Source: Archegozetes longisetosus (lineage: Eukaryota; Arthropoda; Arachnida; Sarcoptiformes; Trhypochthoniidae). Taken from it: a stretch of DNA of 64,000 nt. The DNA lies in contig JAEMBT020000001.1 in assembly GCA_018873245.2 (NCBI GenBank), positions 20,362,141 to 20,426,140 of the forward strand, given 5' to 3'. The notes under the pieces are model-generated. The model made no database searches. It saw nothing but the letters and a program-made list of their open reading frames with translations, and had not been told where the DNA came from. This document shows positions 34,151 through 46,997 of the stretch, in pieces (within the stretch, counting starts at the first letter, position 1; every line of letters starts with the position of its first letter). The position numbers were made by a program, and so were the translations under genes.

Positions 34151-37100
34151 CTTGTCATAGTCACTTAGAGATAGTTTTAAATTTAATTAACTCAAAAATA
34201 ACTAAAATGGACGGATAGCCAAGTTTGTGGCTGTAAATTTAGCAATTATAACACTTTTCTCCAAGTTTACATTTAATGTCATATATGTCCAACATTTTAT
34301 TGATGTTATATGAGATTCAGATTATTTAATGAATTTTTCAACTGATAAAGATCAAATTTCTAATGTATTTGACATTTGAAATGATGAAATATTAATGAGT
34401 TACGGAGTTTCTCATTAGTCAGATATAATTAAATGATTAAGTCTGTATTCTTTTTTAATAGAAAAACAATTAAGAACATAAAATGAGCGTGAATTAAATT
34501 CTAAAAATGAACAAAATATAAATAATTCTAGTTAAATGATTTTGAGATTTATCAAATATTTGTCTGAAGCTAATGATTTGGAATTTGCCAATCTACTATA
34601 GATTCTCTCCTTACTAAATAAGTTAGACATTTTGCATGTAAGTTTACATTGAAGGGTTATAACAAATAATCCAGTTTTTAAACTTACACCAAATATGAAG
34701 GATTCTTGTAGTACAACATACAGTGATTATTATAAATTTTTCATCTCTTGATTTTATTGTGATTACTTGCCTGAAGTAAATTCTCAAAGGACTTTTAAGA
34801 TTTGTGATGACAGCCAGAACGTTCAATACCCTCATTAGCATTCGATAGAAGTGGTGATTAGCGCTCAAATAACTACTCTTATAACAATTAGACTGCATAT
34901 TTATAAAGTAAATTCAATGTTAAGCTTAAAAGTTAAAGAACAATTCTTCTTGATAATGACATTTTATTCATTTTTTCCTTTGTACTTTAATCGAAAATAA
35001 TTTAATCTGTTTTTTAATTTTCAACTAAATCATGACTTTGAAATTGCTTAAAACTGAAACTATGTATCAGAGTAAGAAAAAAAAGAGGGATAGTACCGAC
35101 TGGAGACAGTGAAAACTAGTACGCAGTTATCAGCTTGTAGTTTGTATTCAACCGAATGGCCTTGAGTTTATTATGACAGAATATCGTGAGTGGACTCATA
35201 TTGACTGTTGTCCGGCTATATAATTAAAATTATCAGCCAATGAAGAGGTGTTCGAGACTTGAAAAATAAGTTCTAAAATTATACGCTTCTTAGGGATTCA
35301 ATGATATAAAATGATCACGAAAGAGGTATTGCTATTGACCTGAAGGCTTTTTAGGCATCTGAATCTTTTCAAAGATTGAAATGATTAAACGAATTTTCCC
35401 ATCCACCCATTCAGAGCTAGAGCTCGAAATTTTGTTGTAAATAATAACCATTTTTTTCGTCAATGCCCAGAAGTCAGCGATGAATGCAATCAAAATCCTA
35501 ATTATAAAGATTAAGTATTAGGATCAAACAAATACATAATTTTGTTTTAAAACGTAAACAGAACAAAAAAGCATGAATCAACTTGAATCTATGGGCACAC
35601 TGTACAGTACATTTGTTCTTATGGGCCGAATCTATTTTTTCTGTTGATCACTAACCTAATTAATAATAAATCGAATATAGATATTTTGAATAATTTTTTC
35701 TAAAGTTTTTGCTGTTAAGAAATAAATGTAAATGCAAACAAGTTTAGATCCAGGAAATTATTCTGAGAATTAACTTTAAACTATTTTTATATTTTGGAGA
35801 ATTATAACAATATTGATGACAATTAATCAACTTTGCTCTGAAGCACTTGATCTACAACTTAAGAATTTCTTATAGCGAAACGAACTTCATCTGGTTAAAA
35901 CTAAGTAATTATTTGTGGAGAAACATTAGTTAAAAATCTTTAAAACTTAGTGATAGAGTTGGATCAACTCAGCCAAATATATCATAATATAAATATTTCA
36001 AAAATTGTAATTGATCAGTAATTGCAATTGTATTTAATGATTATATCCAGTGTAGCGCATAGCTTGAACTTTACAGGATAAGCCTGAAATCTGATCCTGA
36101 CGCAACACATAATTATTTACGTTAAAATAACCTTAACTATCTTGAGTCGTTGAAGCCACAGTCTTCAGCTTATATGAGTTGAAGGACGTTGAAAAACTTC
36201 ATTCGAATAAGAATACTTTGGATTTGATTCGAATTTGATGGAATTTTTTCATGGACATAAGTACATGTTTTCTCAGTTTCTTTGAAGAGTGTGAACAACC
36301 CCTCTTTGAATTACTAATAGTGAGAAAAGTTTTCTTTCTAAGATTAACAGTCGCAGCATTTGAGGCTAAGCGTTCAAACACCTATCACTTAAAGATTTAT
36401 AGGTGGATTAAAGTTGCAGTTCATAGAGCTATTAAATCAGTCCCAAAACAAAAACAAAAATTGCGTTCAATCACCTCTCACAAATCCCTGTTATTCTAGG
36501 GAATCTGGCTCTCATTGGGAGACACTCTCAAATGAGTTACTGGATTTCGTCTTACCTAATATGAGAGCTAATATGAAATGTTCAAATGTTAAGGTCTATA
36601 AAATTAGATCAAAATAAAATAAAGTCAAACAATTAATTGTAAAATGTTTTATAGAGAAAACCAATTATTATCAATAGTGAGGAAAAAGTATTCAATTTTA
36701 AAGTATGTGTTAGAGTAAAGATTGGGTCAATTTGTTGTGCGCGTATTTCAAACGAACAATTTTGACTGTTTTCAACACATTCCTAAACAAGGAAAGCAAT
36801 CAAAACGTTTTACAAAAAAACCTTTTATTATACACTAGGATTGAAGGAATATAATTGTTTCTGTTAGAGATGGCTTAAGTTTGAGATTTGAACGGTAGAT
36901 CAAAGTGTTTATTTCTACGTAAAATTGATTCCGACAAGATAAATATTTGATAAACTTTCAGGCTTGACATCTCATTCAGATTTACATTGAATGTATTGAT
37001 GTGCTAGTTGACAACTTTTCAATCATACATTTGTAATAATGAAAAAGTTATAAAAGTTGAGAGTCCTTAAATGTAACGAAAAGTACTCGTCATCCTTCTT

Positions 37101-38924
37101 GTAAAAGTATGTTTAGGATCATTTTCATTGTATGACTTATCGATTGTTATTCTTATCGTTTATTTTTAGATAGATGGATTTTTGTCTGTGAATAAGCAAT
37201 GAGATTATGTATTAAATAGGTATTTAGATTTGCGTCTGGTTTCTCCTGTCTCGTTTGACTGTATGAGCGGATTTGATTAATCCGAGACCAATGCATAACT
37301 TTTTTTAAATCAGCTCTACTTATATAGAATCGCATGTCAGTCTCACATAGTAATGCATCAGGATGTATTATAAGAATAAGTTGTTTAGTGGAACCAATTT
37401 CTAAGTCTTTTACCAAAATTGATATTGAGTTATATGATATATTGTGAACAACAAACGGATCATGAAAATGTCAATTATTGTTATTGTGTTTGTATGCATT
37501 ACTGTGTTTTAAAGCACTTGGCTGGCATCAAATAAAATGAACAAAACTGATGTTAGGCTCAACAATGTATTTTGTAAAACATATCAGAATGGCTCTAAAT
37601 GTAATCGACAACAATTACATGTGTTCTCTATATTCAATGCTGTATACTTTATTTGAATTTTGTGCAAACCAACTAGATCCAAATCAAATTGATTATAATG
37701 TGATTTTTAGGAATGTTAACTCTTAAAAACATGTTTTCTTGTAGTTAAAACACTTATAATAAATAGCTTCTCATCTTTAGGTGAATATATGCCTTCATGT
37801 AGTGGTATTGCAGAGATTGTATTTTTGATAAAGTCAACGTATTTTGTCATTTTTGATAAACAAGTCCCAAATTTGTCAAAAGTTATATACAAAATTCAAT
37901 CGTTTTATTGATTTGACGGATTACATAAAAAAACATAAGATGACTAGTATTGATGAATATCTACCAATATCTTTTCAAATTTGACATTATTTGCACAAAT
38001 TTTGAGAAAAACGTCCACATCTATAATGATTTTTGATGAGTCATTCTATCACTAGTATTAATCGATTACTCGAACTGTAATTTCCCCTTGATTGTATTTT
38101 TTCCTTGGTTTTTTTCAAGGATAATCGCAATAATTATATAATCGGTCTATAATATTTATCATATACAATTATGTGTTGAAGAATTGCTGGTTTAAGCCAC
38201 TAAAAATGTGTTAAATAGCACATTATTACATGATAATAGTTGTTTTTCTCTCGTTTGCTGATGTGATTATTTATTCATGTTTTCCTCAATTATACTTCTG
38301 AAAACAATTTACTCCGTTTCAAAGTTGAACTCCTCTATTTGACAGCGATAGAGCTAATAGTATGGAGCTTATTCTTCTTATACATTAAAGATTATTATCG
38401 TAAAAGTGAACAGAATTGATGTAACTCATTGTAATGCTCTTGACACCATTTCATCAGTTCTCATACTTGAGTACCAGCATAACACACCAAACTTATATTG
38501 ACTTGAAACAAAAGTCAAGGTCTAATTAATACAGAATTAGAGACTTTATTTTCATGAAAACAATTACTTCACGATAATAAAAGTGGGATTTCGCGTGCAA
38601 ATCAACTTTTGAATCGAAGTCACATTCCTGGCAAAATACTACCCATCAAACAGTTGCGGTCAAGTCTAAATTTTTACAGTTTATTTAAAATTAACCTGCG
38701 TTAATTCAGGCAAGATTTTTTCATATAGATGACAATTTTATTTTAAAATATATGCAAACCATAATTTAGTGTGAAAAGTCAACTTTACATAATTGCTTCT
38801 TAATGGTACAAAATTAAAATAAGAAGGAAGGTTAATTTATTACCCAGTAAGTTCGTTATGTGTTAAACTTTTAAGCATTTAGGAAAATGTTGTCGATTAA
38901 TAAAACAAAGGTAAAATCTCTATA
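34151..38924. other. Intronic sequence, no feature supported
   Basis: Several overlapping short frames occur (for example 36199-36499 on both strands and 37153-37416 minus), but none has a recognisable motif, splice context or homology that I can see. No clear TE end was found. Confidence 0.4.
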
Positions 38925-38932
38925 TAAATAAC

Positions 38933-39391
38933 GGTATTCCACTGAGGTGTGATCTACACATTGATTTAGACCCTGAGGTGTGGTCTACAGTCAAAGTCAG
39001 CTAAAGTTGACTTTAGCTCATTTTGGGAAAATTACTATTTGTAAAACACATGTGTAGTTTTATATGAAAACTATGAAATTGTAGTTTTGTAGTTTTTCTA
39101 GAAATTTTTCGCAAAATAATGTAAATAGTTGTCTTAACTGTAAAATGCATCTCATTAGTTTTATATAGTTTTAAAAGTAGTTCTATATGTATATTTTCAT
39201 TTTTTATATCATTTATTTATATTTTTTTTACAGATTTTCAGTTTGTAATTTCAATTTTTAAAATCAGTTTTATAAAAAAAATTTAGTTTTACTTATTATG
39301 TATGAGAAGTTTATATGTGTCACACTTCAGGGGGTGTACAGTTAGTGTATAGATCACTCATTACTTGTAGATCACACCTCAGTGGAATACC
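38933..39391. mobile_element. 459-bp DNA element, GGTA ends, perfect 8-bp duplication
   Basis: GGTATTCCACTGAGGTGTGA and its following bases form a TIR of about 27 bp, repeated inverted at the right end. TAAATAAC lies on each side (38925-38932 and 39392-39399). CTGAGGTGTG(A/G)TCTACA is also repeated directly about 31 bases further in (38942 and 38973). It is non-coding. An 8-bp duplication is compatible with hAT, P or Merlin; the GG start is unlike the two hAT elements in this window. Confidence 0.75.
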
Positions 39392-39399
39392 TAAATAAC

Positions 39400-42300
39400 T
39401 AGTTTATTTTATTCAAGCGAATTAATTTTGTTCATGTATTTGTGCAGTTTTTGATTAGTCTGCAGCCCTGTTAGAATTTACCGCCAGTCTAATAATTTGA
39501 CAGAAAAGTAAAGCTTTGAGTGAAAATGCAATTATTGCGAAACAGCAAATATGATTACACTATTTCTGTTTAGATCAACTTTCACTATAATTTGTTGATC
39601 AATATAAACAATTGAGCACAACTACGATTCTTAAGAAGATTATTGAGCAATACTTGATTCCCACTTTAATACTTTAAGTATGATCAAAGTTAAGCCATTT
39701 ATCCCTTATTCTTACTTTTGCAAACATGCTTAAGGAGACTTGAGCAGCATTGCTAAATTTCTGGATAATAAGAACAAGATCAAATAATATTTACTTTCGA
39801 AACATTACTCAGGTATCCAAAGTCAACTCTAAATTAACGATTGCGTTAGAAAAAATGATTCAATTCTTCAAAGTGATTTATACATTTTAAACATCTTTAC
39901 AATGAATAAGAAGTATTGTGTGTGCTTCATCTCAAATTAATTCTCCACTAATGACTAAAAATCTGAATCATATGATAAATTGTAAAAATTTTTGCTGATA
40001 TGAAAATTTTAATTCAAATTAATTTAAATATAATATTAAACTCCAGCTGTTTTGTTCGAACCATAGATAGTTTAGTATCAAAGTTCGATACATTTTTAAA
40101 GATATCACTTTTCAATATTATAATAATAAATGCATTAGCAAATAAACAGGAAATAAATTGTCCGGTATTCACTTTGAAATCATATTTAAAAAATGCAGTC
40201 ATTTTTTCATCAAAAATCGATAGAAAACTACTGGAATATGATGAAAATGGTGACGTTTTCAAGAGATAACAAGACACCTACTCTTTTCCAAAGTTTGAGC
40301 CCAACGTTTTACTGGAGAATATTCTCTATTATCTAAAAATTGAATTGAAATGATCGCTTTTAGCTCTCAAATAAGGTCAGTCTTCAAGCTATTGGAATAT
40401 AAAATATAACCATATTTTCAGAATCAAGACTCCACGGAGTAATTGCTTGAGCGAATGAGAGGTAAAACAATAATAAAATCAATCAAATATGCATGAATAT
40501 TTTCATATTTTAAGGTTGACCCTATCATTTATTATTTATGTTTCTCAAACTTGTTTGCATTGTGAGGTAGATTTGAATTTTTCTTATATCTAACAAATTT
40601 TACTATTTTAGTCTAGCTGTGAGTTGTATACTATCTACAGCTTATTAATTGACATTTATTTCTTAATTTTAATCATTTTTCTCTATAACTCAAATCGAAA
40701 ATAAAGGTTTCTGCAAATGAGTTAAAAGTATTTGGAATAAATTTGAAGTCGCATCGAAACAGAGAAGCAAAGTAAATATATCAGAGCTTTTATTAACGTC
40801 ATGTGATTGAGAATTGAGATCATTTGATTTTGATCATTATTTCGAGTAGTGTTAATCTGATATTCATGTCTTCAAAATTATAAATAGGTTTTAGTTAACA
40901 GATTCAGAAGAGGATTAACTTAATTTGCTTATCATGAAACCGAAGTAAAAAAAGAGTGGAGTTCCAAACAAATTTCACTTTATTTTGCTTATCAAAGGAT
41001 TTTTGTGAAAACAAATCATTATTTAAGTTGATTGAAGCTGCCCAAAATATCATTGAAATAACGTAGTGACTCATGAGGTTATAAGATTTAAAAGTAGAAT
41101 AAGTGACATGATGTGCGCGAACAGAAGTTTTGATTAATATTGTTGATGTCAAAATGTTTGGCATTTGAACATTGCTGCGTTAAGTTGAAATCTAAGGCAA
41201 TCGCATAAGCAGTTGTTGATAGTCATCCTGTGCTCGATGAGCGTCTACATTTATTGACTTTGAGGTCTTAGAATCTCACTGTAGACCATCTTAAGTTTAC
41301 TTTCTAGAATTGAATGATTTCAATTGATTTTTATCTCTTTTTCCTTTAGATGTTGACTTCGATTCTAGAACTTTTTTAATCTATTCAATAGATTTTCAAG
41401 GCTCAATAATACATCGATTTTATTATAGTTTCAATTCGTACTTATGAGTAACTCGAATAACATTAAGAAGCGTCAAACCTTTATCCTGAAAAAAGTCTTA
41501 TTTGTTCCACAAAGTTTTAGAATTTCTTATTTGGATGACCTAATCTTTTGATTAATTTAATCAAAAGAAATTTGAGGCAAAGCTATTCTGAGTTTGAAAT
41601 TCTACGCTTATATTTATTTTGAAAATAAAAAAGGAACATTTTATCCAATTATAAATGGATGTATTACATTAAATAAACAAATACTTTTGGAAATAACAGA
41701 ATCTAACAATCGTGGTAATACTTAGTCTTCAAAGCTGATTCTGCAACTTTCTTTATGACTCGATAGAGTAATAGTTTTGCGCAAAATGTTTACATAATGC
41801 TCTTTCTTCGCCTATTTGTAGAGTAGCAAAACATGAATTAGTACAAAATGGCATTTTAGTTATAACCAAAAAAAACACTTCTCTCTCAGATAATCTGAAA
41901 AATCAATAATTGCGTCCTCGAAGATGTCGTTATAAGAGAACATTCCAGTCTTTGACAGTTATTAAGTCTAAGATTGACGTTACAAAGCATCAAAACTGGA
42001 TTAACAGATCATAGTTTTCGGCGTTTCGATTAAGTGATTTAAGTAATACCTAAATATCTTAAATACTGCACATTGCAAACAATAGTTTTTGTCTTGAAAA
42101 GTTTGTTTTACTAAAAATATTTAGCTAATAGAGTTAAAGCATTCATTAATGACTAAACTAGTCAATGTAAATTCCAAGTTTTTCTAATTGAACAAATAAA
42201 AAATTTCAATGTATTCAATAAGTCCACCAACTTTTTCTTTTCTTTCAATACTACAGCTTAGCATTAACTATGATTTGTTCAGTTTTACGGTGTTTTCATG

Positions 42301-42885
42301 TCGAAGAATGAGTGATTTGGTCAATTATATTTAAATTTCTACTATAAGTCGTAGTATTATCAGGAGTACAAATAATTATTTTGCCATTGTTTTAATATCG
42401 TCCACTTACTAAAGTGTTTGCAAACTCAACCAATCGTAACTATTGTTTAACTTTAATTAAAATTTATTCGTGTTTTTGCGCGAAAAGTAAACAATAACTT
42501 TAGAACAAATATCAAAACTATAAAAGCATGTGCTATAAAATGATTTAGTGTATTGCTTTCGGCAATAGAGGGGCATGTGTTTTTAATGTATTTGTTCAAA
42601 TGTTTAAATTTTAGATTATTTTCAAAATTAAATATTTTATAATAAAATACACACTAACTAATGAAACTTGAAATTTAAACTCGAAACTGGATGCTTCAAT
42701 CGAGTATCGAGTTTCAAGTTTGTTCGTCTACACTAAACTGATTATTAATAGAATTTTTTGCCTTTAGGCTCAAATCAGAAACAAGATCTGTATAAAAGTA
42801 TAAAACAATTATTTAAGCTAACGACTTTGTCAAATTTTTATAGAATCATTCAATATAATAGATATCAATATTCTAACAATGTAAC
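39400..42885. other. Intronic sequence, no feature supported
   Basis: Overlapping frames on both strands at 40000-40277 have no motif. CTTTTGATTAATTTAATCAAAAG near 41550 is a small perfect palindrome. Nothing else was recognised. Confidence 0.4.
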
Positions 42886-43876
42886 CTTGAAATCGATTGG
42901 TGGAAATACCAGTTAAAATCGGTTGAAACTTCAAGACCAATATATTTTAAATGCCAAAATCGGTAAACTAGCTGCCACTGGAGCTATGATCGAAATTTAA
43001 TTAATTTAATTGTTAATTAGTTGGGTAAATCGGGCTAATGGATCTAAAGGGGTTCCCGACGCCCCACCTCCATGCGTAATACATCATTGGATTCAGTTCG
43101 CCGAGCTGAACGCTTTAACACCACACTTGAGTACCAACCCGAAACTGACCACTTCTGGCCTTCAAAACCTAACCCCCTCGAAAATGGGTAAACATGGCTT
43201 TACCAAGTTGTAACCCAAGCCAAACCTGATTTAAACTAAGGTATAATATGTTAGGTCGCAAAGCGATCTAACTTATTCTCCTTTAGTTTATATGAGGCTT
43301 GTTTGAGTTACGACTCGAGAATCCAGGTTTATCCATTACGAGGTACTAAACCAAAGAATGATGGATATCTCGAGAACTACTTGTGCTAATTGATCAAGTG
43401 AGATATTAAAATGCTCAGTTCGATGTCCTGAGTCCAATAATATATCACTTGGCGGGGTCACCCACTCCCGTCGGGAGTTATCCAGAAGTGGCCAGATTCA
43501 GATCAGAAGTGGTCAAATGTGGTATTAAAATGTTCAGCTCGACGAACTGAATTCAATGATGTATCACACTTGGGGGTGGGAAGTCGGAAACCCTTTAGAC
43601 CCATTAGCCCGGATTCACCCAATTAGTTAATTAATTATGAAGCAAACAAACTTTGTAATAAACTTGTAAATCTTTGCAGAAGTCTATCTTAATAACGCTT
43701 CTGTTCACTTTATCTAACTTTTAAAAAAGTTTGCGCTACTTCATAATTAATTAATAGTTAATTAAATTATAATCATAGTCCCAGTGGCGGCTAATTTACC
43801 TACTTTGGTATATAAGATGCATTGATCCTGGAGTTTCTACCGATTTCAACTGGTATTTCCACCAATCGATTTCAAG
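42886..43876. repeat. 1-kb fold-back, GC-richer than its surroundings
   Basis: CTTGAAATCGATTGGTGGAA opens it and the exact inverse closes it. The arms then pair through TACCAGTT(A/G)AAATCGGT, GGGCTAATGG(A/G)TCTAAAGG and CAGTTCG(C/T)CGAGCTGAAC to a centre at about 43260 (TTAGGTCGCAAAGCGATCTAA). The right arm is longer: it holds a nested insert (43632-43749) and two direct copies of a unit running from ATTAAAATG(C/T)TCAG to ATATATCACTTGG-like sequence (about 43405 and 43522). The 67-codon plus frame inside shows no family features. Confidence 0.75.
43632..43749. mobile_element. Nested 118-bp MITE
   Basis: TAATTATGAAGCAAACAAACTT faces AAAGTTTGCGCTACTTCATAATTA. It interrupts the right arm of the larger fold-back; the left arm lacks it at the matching position and shows only TTAATT-type sequence, the likely target. 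Confidence 0.55.
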
Positions 43877-46271
43877 ACTTCATTTTAAGCTTAAATCCAC
43901 ACTGGTAGAGTGCTTAAAACATTTAAAGCGATAGTTTTACCATAATACAAAGCTAATATGATAAAAAGTTAGCAAAAAGCGAGTTAATATAAGATTTCGA
44001 CTATTTAAAGATTTAGAGGCTCGAACTCAAAGCTCTTTTCGCTTATTTGGAGGCTAGAGTATTAGGAGACAATTTATTAGGCTGCTTCATGTGCTTTAGA
44101 CTTTTGAATGTCTCAATCTCTTGAAAACAGATTCTCAAAAATTGGAGAATCTTTCCGATAGATTTATCTGAAGTTTACACAAAAATCATAAATCTTTGAG
44201 ATCGAATAAACGTATACGCTTAGAATGCTACCGATACGACTTTATTTTTCTTCTTTACCAGTAGATAAGAACATTCAAAATTGCATAGTATTCTGGATAT
44301 AGAATTTAAGTTCAAAATATTACTAAATATGAGTTGAAGAAGCTATACAAAACAATTAAATGAATATAGATTTGATGGTTTTCTAACATGATTATATACC
44401 TGAATGAATACAGCACACAGTTAATCCATGAGAGATATCTATTGAATTCGTTCAGACGAATATTGATATGATCAGAGAAAGAAATAAAGTCAGAAATGTA
44501 ATATAATAGGAGGTAAGTCATAATAAAAGAAAAATCTTCATCTGATCAGCAAGCGTGAGCGTTCATGTAAAGTAGTGTTAGCTTCGTTTTTGATAACAAG
44601 TATAAAAGTCAAATGAAAAGTATTGACACGATAGGCCTAAAAAACAATTGAAAATCTCTAGTTTCTAAAAATCCTTTTATATACTTCGATAGATATCCAA
44701 TTTAAATTTTCAATAGAGAACAAGCAAAATGGCTATTTATAAATCATAAATTTTCCAATTCGATGAATGTGGCCAAACTTCTAGTTAAAAATAATAATCT
44801 TAAACACTACAGTAAATGTGTCCCTCATTTTCTATGAGTTATTTGTACTTTAATGTATTAGATTTGGAAACAATTCTTCTATGGTTCGTAAACGATTTTA
44901 ATAGATCTCAAACTTATCTTAAAAAGTTTATTTTAATCAACACGTCTGATAGTTTAGCAGAAATTTTTTTCGACAAAAGCTTATTGCACAATCCAGAATT
45001 GATTAAAATTTTGGTTTAGCTTCTGAATAGAAATTATATTTTAGCATTCATTGTTGTAGTCGTTGAGAGAGTTTAATTTTCAAAATCATCAAACTCAGGT
45101 GATTATCTTTAGGGAAATCTCTCATTTGTCCAATCTACCAAAATTAAAGTCTTATCCTTTAATTATTTGAACGAATGCTTGAAATCATTTTTGAATGCTA
45201 AGAAAATGATTTAATTAAAATAAAAAAAATCATATCAAACGAATCGGAGAGAATTCTTATGATCCCCTTAGGCAGATAACTTTGGTTTTTAGTTGCTTTT
45301 AATATCTAGCTAATGAATGCTCATCATAGTTATTTAAGTAAATACAAAATTTGAGAGGAATACTGTTTAAAGGTAAATAGCTTGGATTTAACTGCTTGCA
45401 TTTAACGTTAGCATAACGCCAAATGTTTCTACCAAATCATATATAGCTTTTTGGTTAAAATAATAGTTGATTTCGCTAAAACCGTTCAATGAATCCACAA
45501 TGCCTTTTCAAAAAAGTTACATCAATTTTCTGAAGGAAAAAAATTACAATTGACTCGATTTCTTTAAGTATATAAATGAAATAACAAAGTTTATTCAACC
45601 ATATAATTTTGCATTTTTTAACCAACTTAATAGTTAGTTAAAAACTTTCAATCAATAAAACTATAAAATCCAATATTTGCTACTAGATTATTCGCATTTA
45701 AGTATAGACTCAATTGATTAAAATGCAAATAGGAATTTAATTTGCAATTTTGATTTGCATTCGAATATTTGTTCCATGAGAATTGAAATTTATTTTGTTT
45801 ACATTCTAAAAGTTATATCGTTTTCCTAAATCTGCAATAATTATGCAAATTGCAAATATTATAATACAATACTACGCAACAAAAAAAACTTCAACAAATT
45901 TAATTATGAAAAGTTTTTCCTTCTTTTAACTCAACTGTTCCTTAACTTTTGAATTTTCTTATGAAGTTTATCTTATTTCTTTACTAATTTAATTAATTAA
46001 ATTTTTTTACACGAACCAACATTCTAAATTGTAAGTTTTATGTTCTATAGATTGCAACATTTCGTATAGTTTTCTTTAAATGAGTATTTGTTTTCCTTAG
46101 TTCCCATTTGAAAATGCAATTAAAAATCTAAAAATAAATTTAAATAAATACTCGTCAAATTTCGAATCATTTATTAAGAAAATATAATTAATTAAATGAG
46201 AAAAGTTTCAAGTATCCCAAGCGTTCACTTAGATACGTAATATTAAGTGGTAGTATGAGTCTTTCGAAATC
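43877..46271. other. Intronic sequence, no feature supported
   Basis: AT-rich; a 67-codon plus frame near 44816 begins at ATG but has no motif, signal or neighbour to support it. Confidence 0.4.
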
Positions 46272-46562
46272 CAGTCTTTTTTACTCGTTAACCACTTAAA
46301 AAGTTGAATAACTTTTTAATTACAATTAATAGAGAAATTAAATTTGGCTCAATTATTCTTTATTTTAAGACAATTGGACTCAGTTTATAATAACCGCTGG
46401 AAGTGTCCACCGTTCACGGCCAGACACATCCGAACGCGGTTTACCATGTTTTCAGAAACTTTGCGCAAAGTTTCGACACTTATTTCTTTGATTTCATTAG
46501 TTATGTTTAATTTTAATTCTTCGAGATTTGGAAGATTTGATGAATAAACATTATTCTTTAGA

Positions 46563-46619
46563 TGTCCCCATAGAAAAGTCCGGACTCGTCAAATCGGGTG
46601 ACCGCGAAGGCCACTCAAC
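46563..46619 (-). pseudogene. Mariner transposase fragment, third catalytic Asp region
   Basis: The minus strand reads VEWPSRSPDLTSPDFSMG, matching the hallmark W-P-x-R-S-P-D-L-x-P-x-D-F-x-x-W-G of mariner/IS630 DDD transposases; the Asp before Phe is the third catalytic residue. Met replaces the Trp, and a frameshift follows. Confidence 0.75.
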
Positions 46620-46785
46620 TTTCGTCGGGAGAAGTCGTTTACTCCTTGAGATTAATCGGTTAGCAAAATAAGAGATTAGATGAGGACTTTTTTCTACGGG
46701 GACGTCTAAAAAATAATGTTTATTCATCAAATCCTCTAAATCTCGAGGAATTAAAATTAAACATAACTAATGAAATCAAAAAATA

Positions 46786-46917
46786 AATGTCGAAACCTTG
46801 CACAAAGTTTCTGGAAATATGGTAAACCGCGTTCGGATGTGTCTGACCATGAATGATGGACACTTCCAGCAGTTATTACAAACTGAATTTAATTGTCTTA
46901 AAATAAAGAATAATTGA
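46786..46917 (+). pseudogene. Mariner transposase C-terminal fragment
   Basis: In frame to TGA at 46915. NVETLHKVSGNMVNRVRMCL and DGHFQQLL match the standard mariner ending in which '...L..V..N...R...C....G.HF...L' is conserved. The same text is present, broken by slips, on the minus strand of the left arm. Confidence 0.7.
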
Positions 46918-46997
46918 GCCAAATTTAGTTTCCATATTATCTGTAATTAAAAAGTTATTCAACTTTTTCAGTGGCTAACGAGTAAAAAAAGACACTG

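Larger units (their letters stand above)
46272..46997. mobile_element. Mariner-type fold-back carrying transposase C-termini
   Basis: The ends are CAGTCTTTTTTACTCGTTA at the left and the inverse of CAGTGTCTTTTTTTACTCGT at the right. TA follows the right end; the left TA is degraded (TC). The arms (about 46272-46620 and 46660-46997) pair nearly throughout, leaving a loop of about 40 bases. Each arm encodes the same transposase tail, in opposite directions, so the unit is an inverted duplication of a mariner 3' end rather than a simple internal deletion. Confidence 0.75.

Noticed and set aside
36199-36617. Overlapping frames on both strands, including a basic minus-strand 60-mer
   Set aside because: No motif, conservation or splice context; overlapping opposite frames of similar length suggest chance.
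40000-40277. Mirror-image open frames of 87-89 codons on the two strands
   Set aside because: Hydrophobic AT-rich translations without domain or signal; typical of codon-symmetric AT-rich DNA.
43010-43213. A 67-codon plus-strand frame rich in Pro/Thr
   Set aside because: It lies in one arm of a fold-back, starts without an ATG and resembles no protein family; the inverse arm does not preserve the frame.
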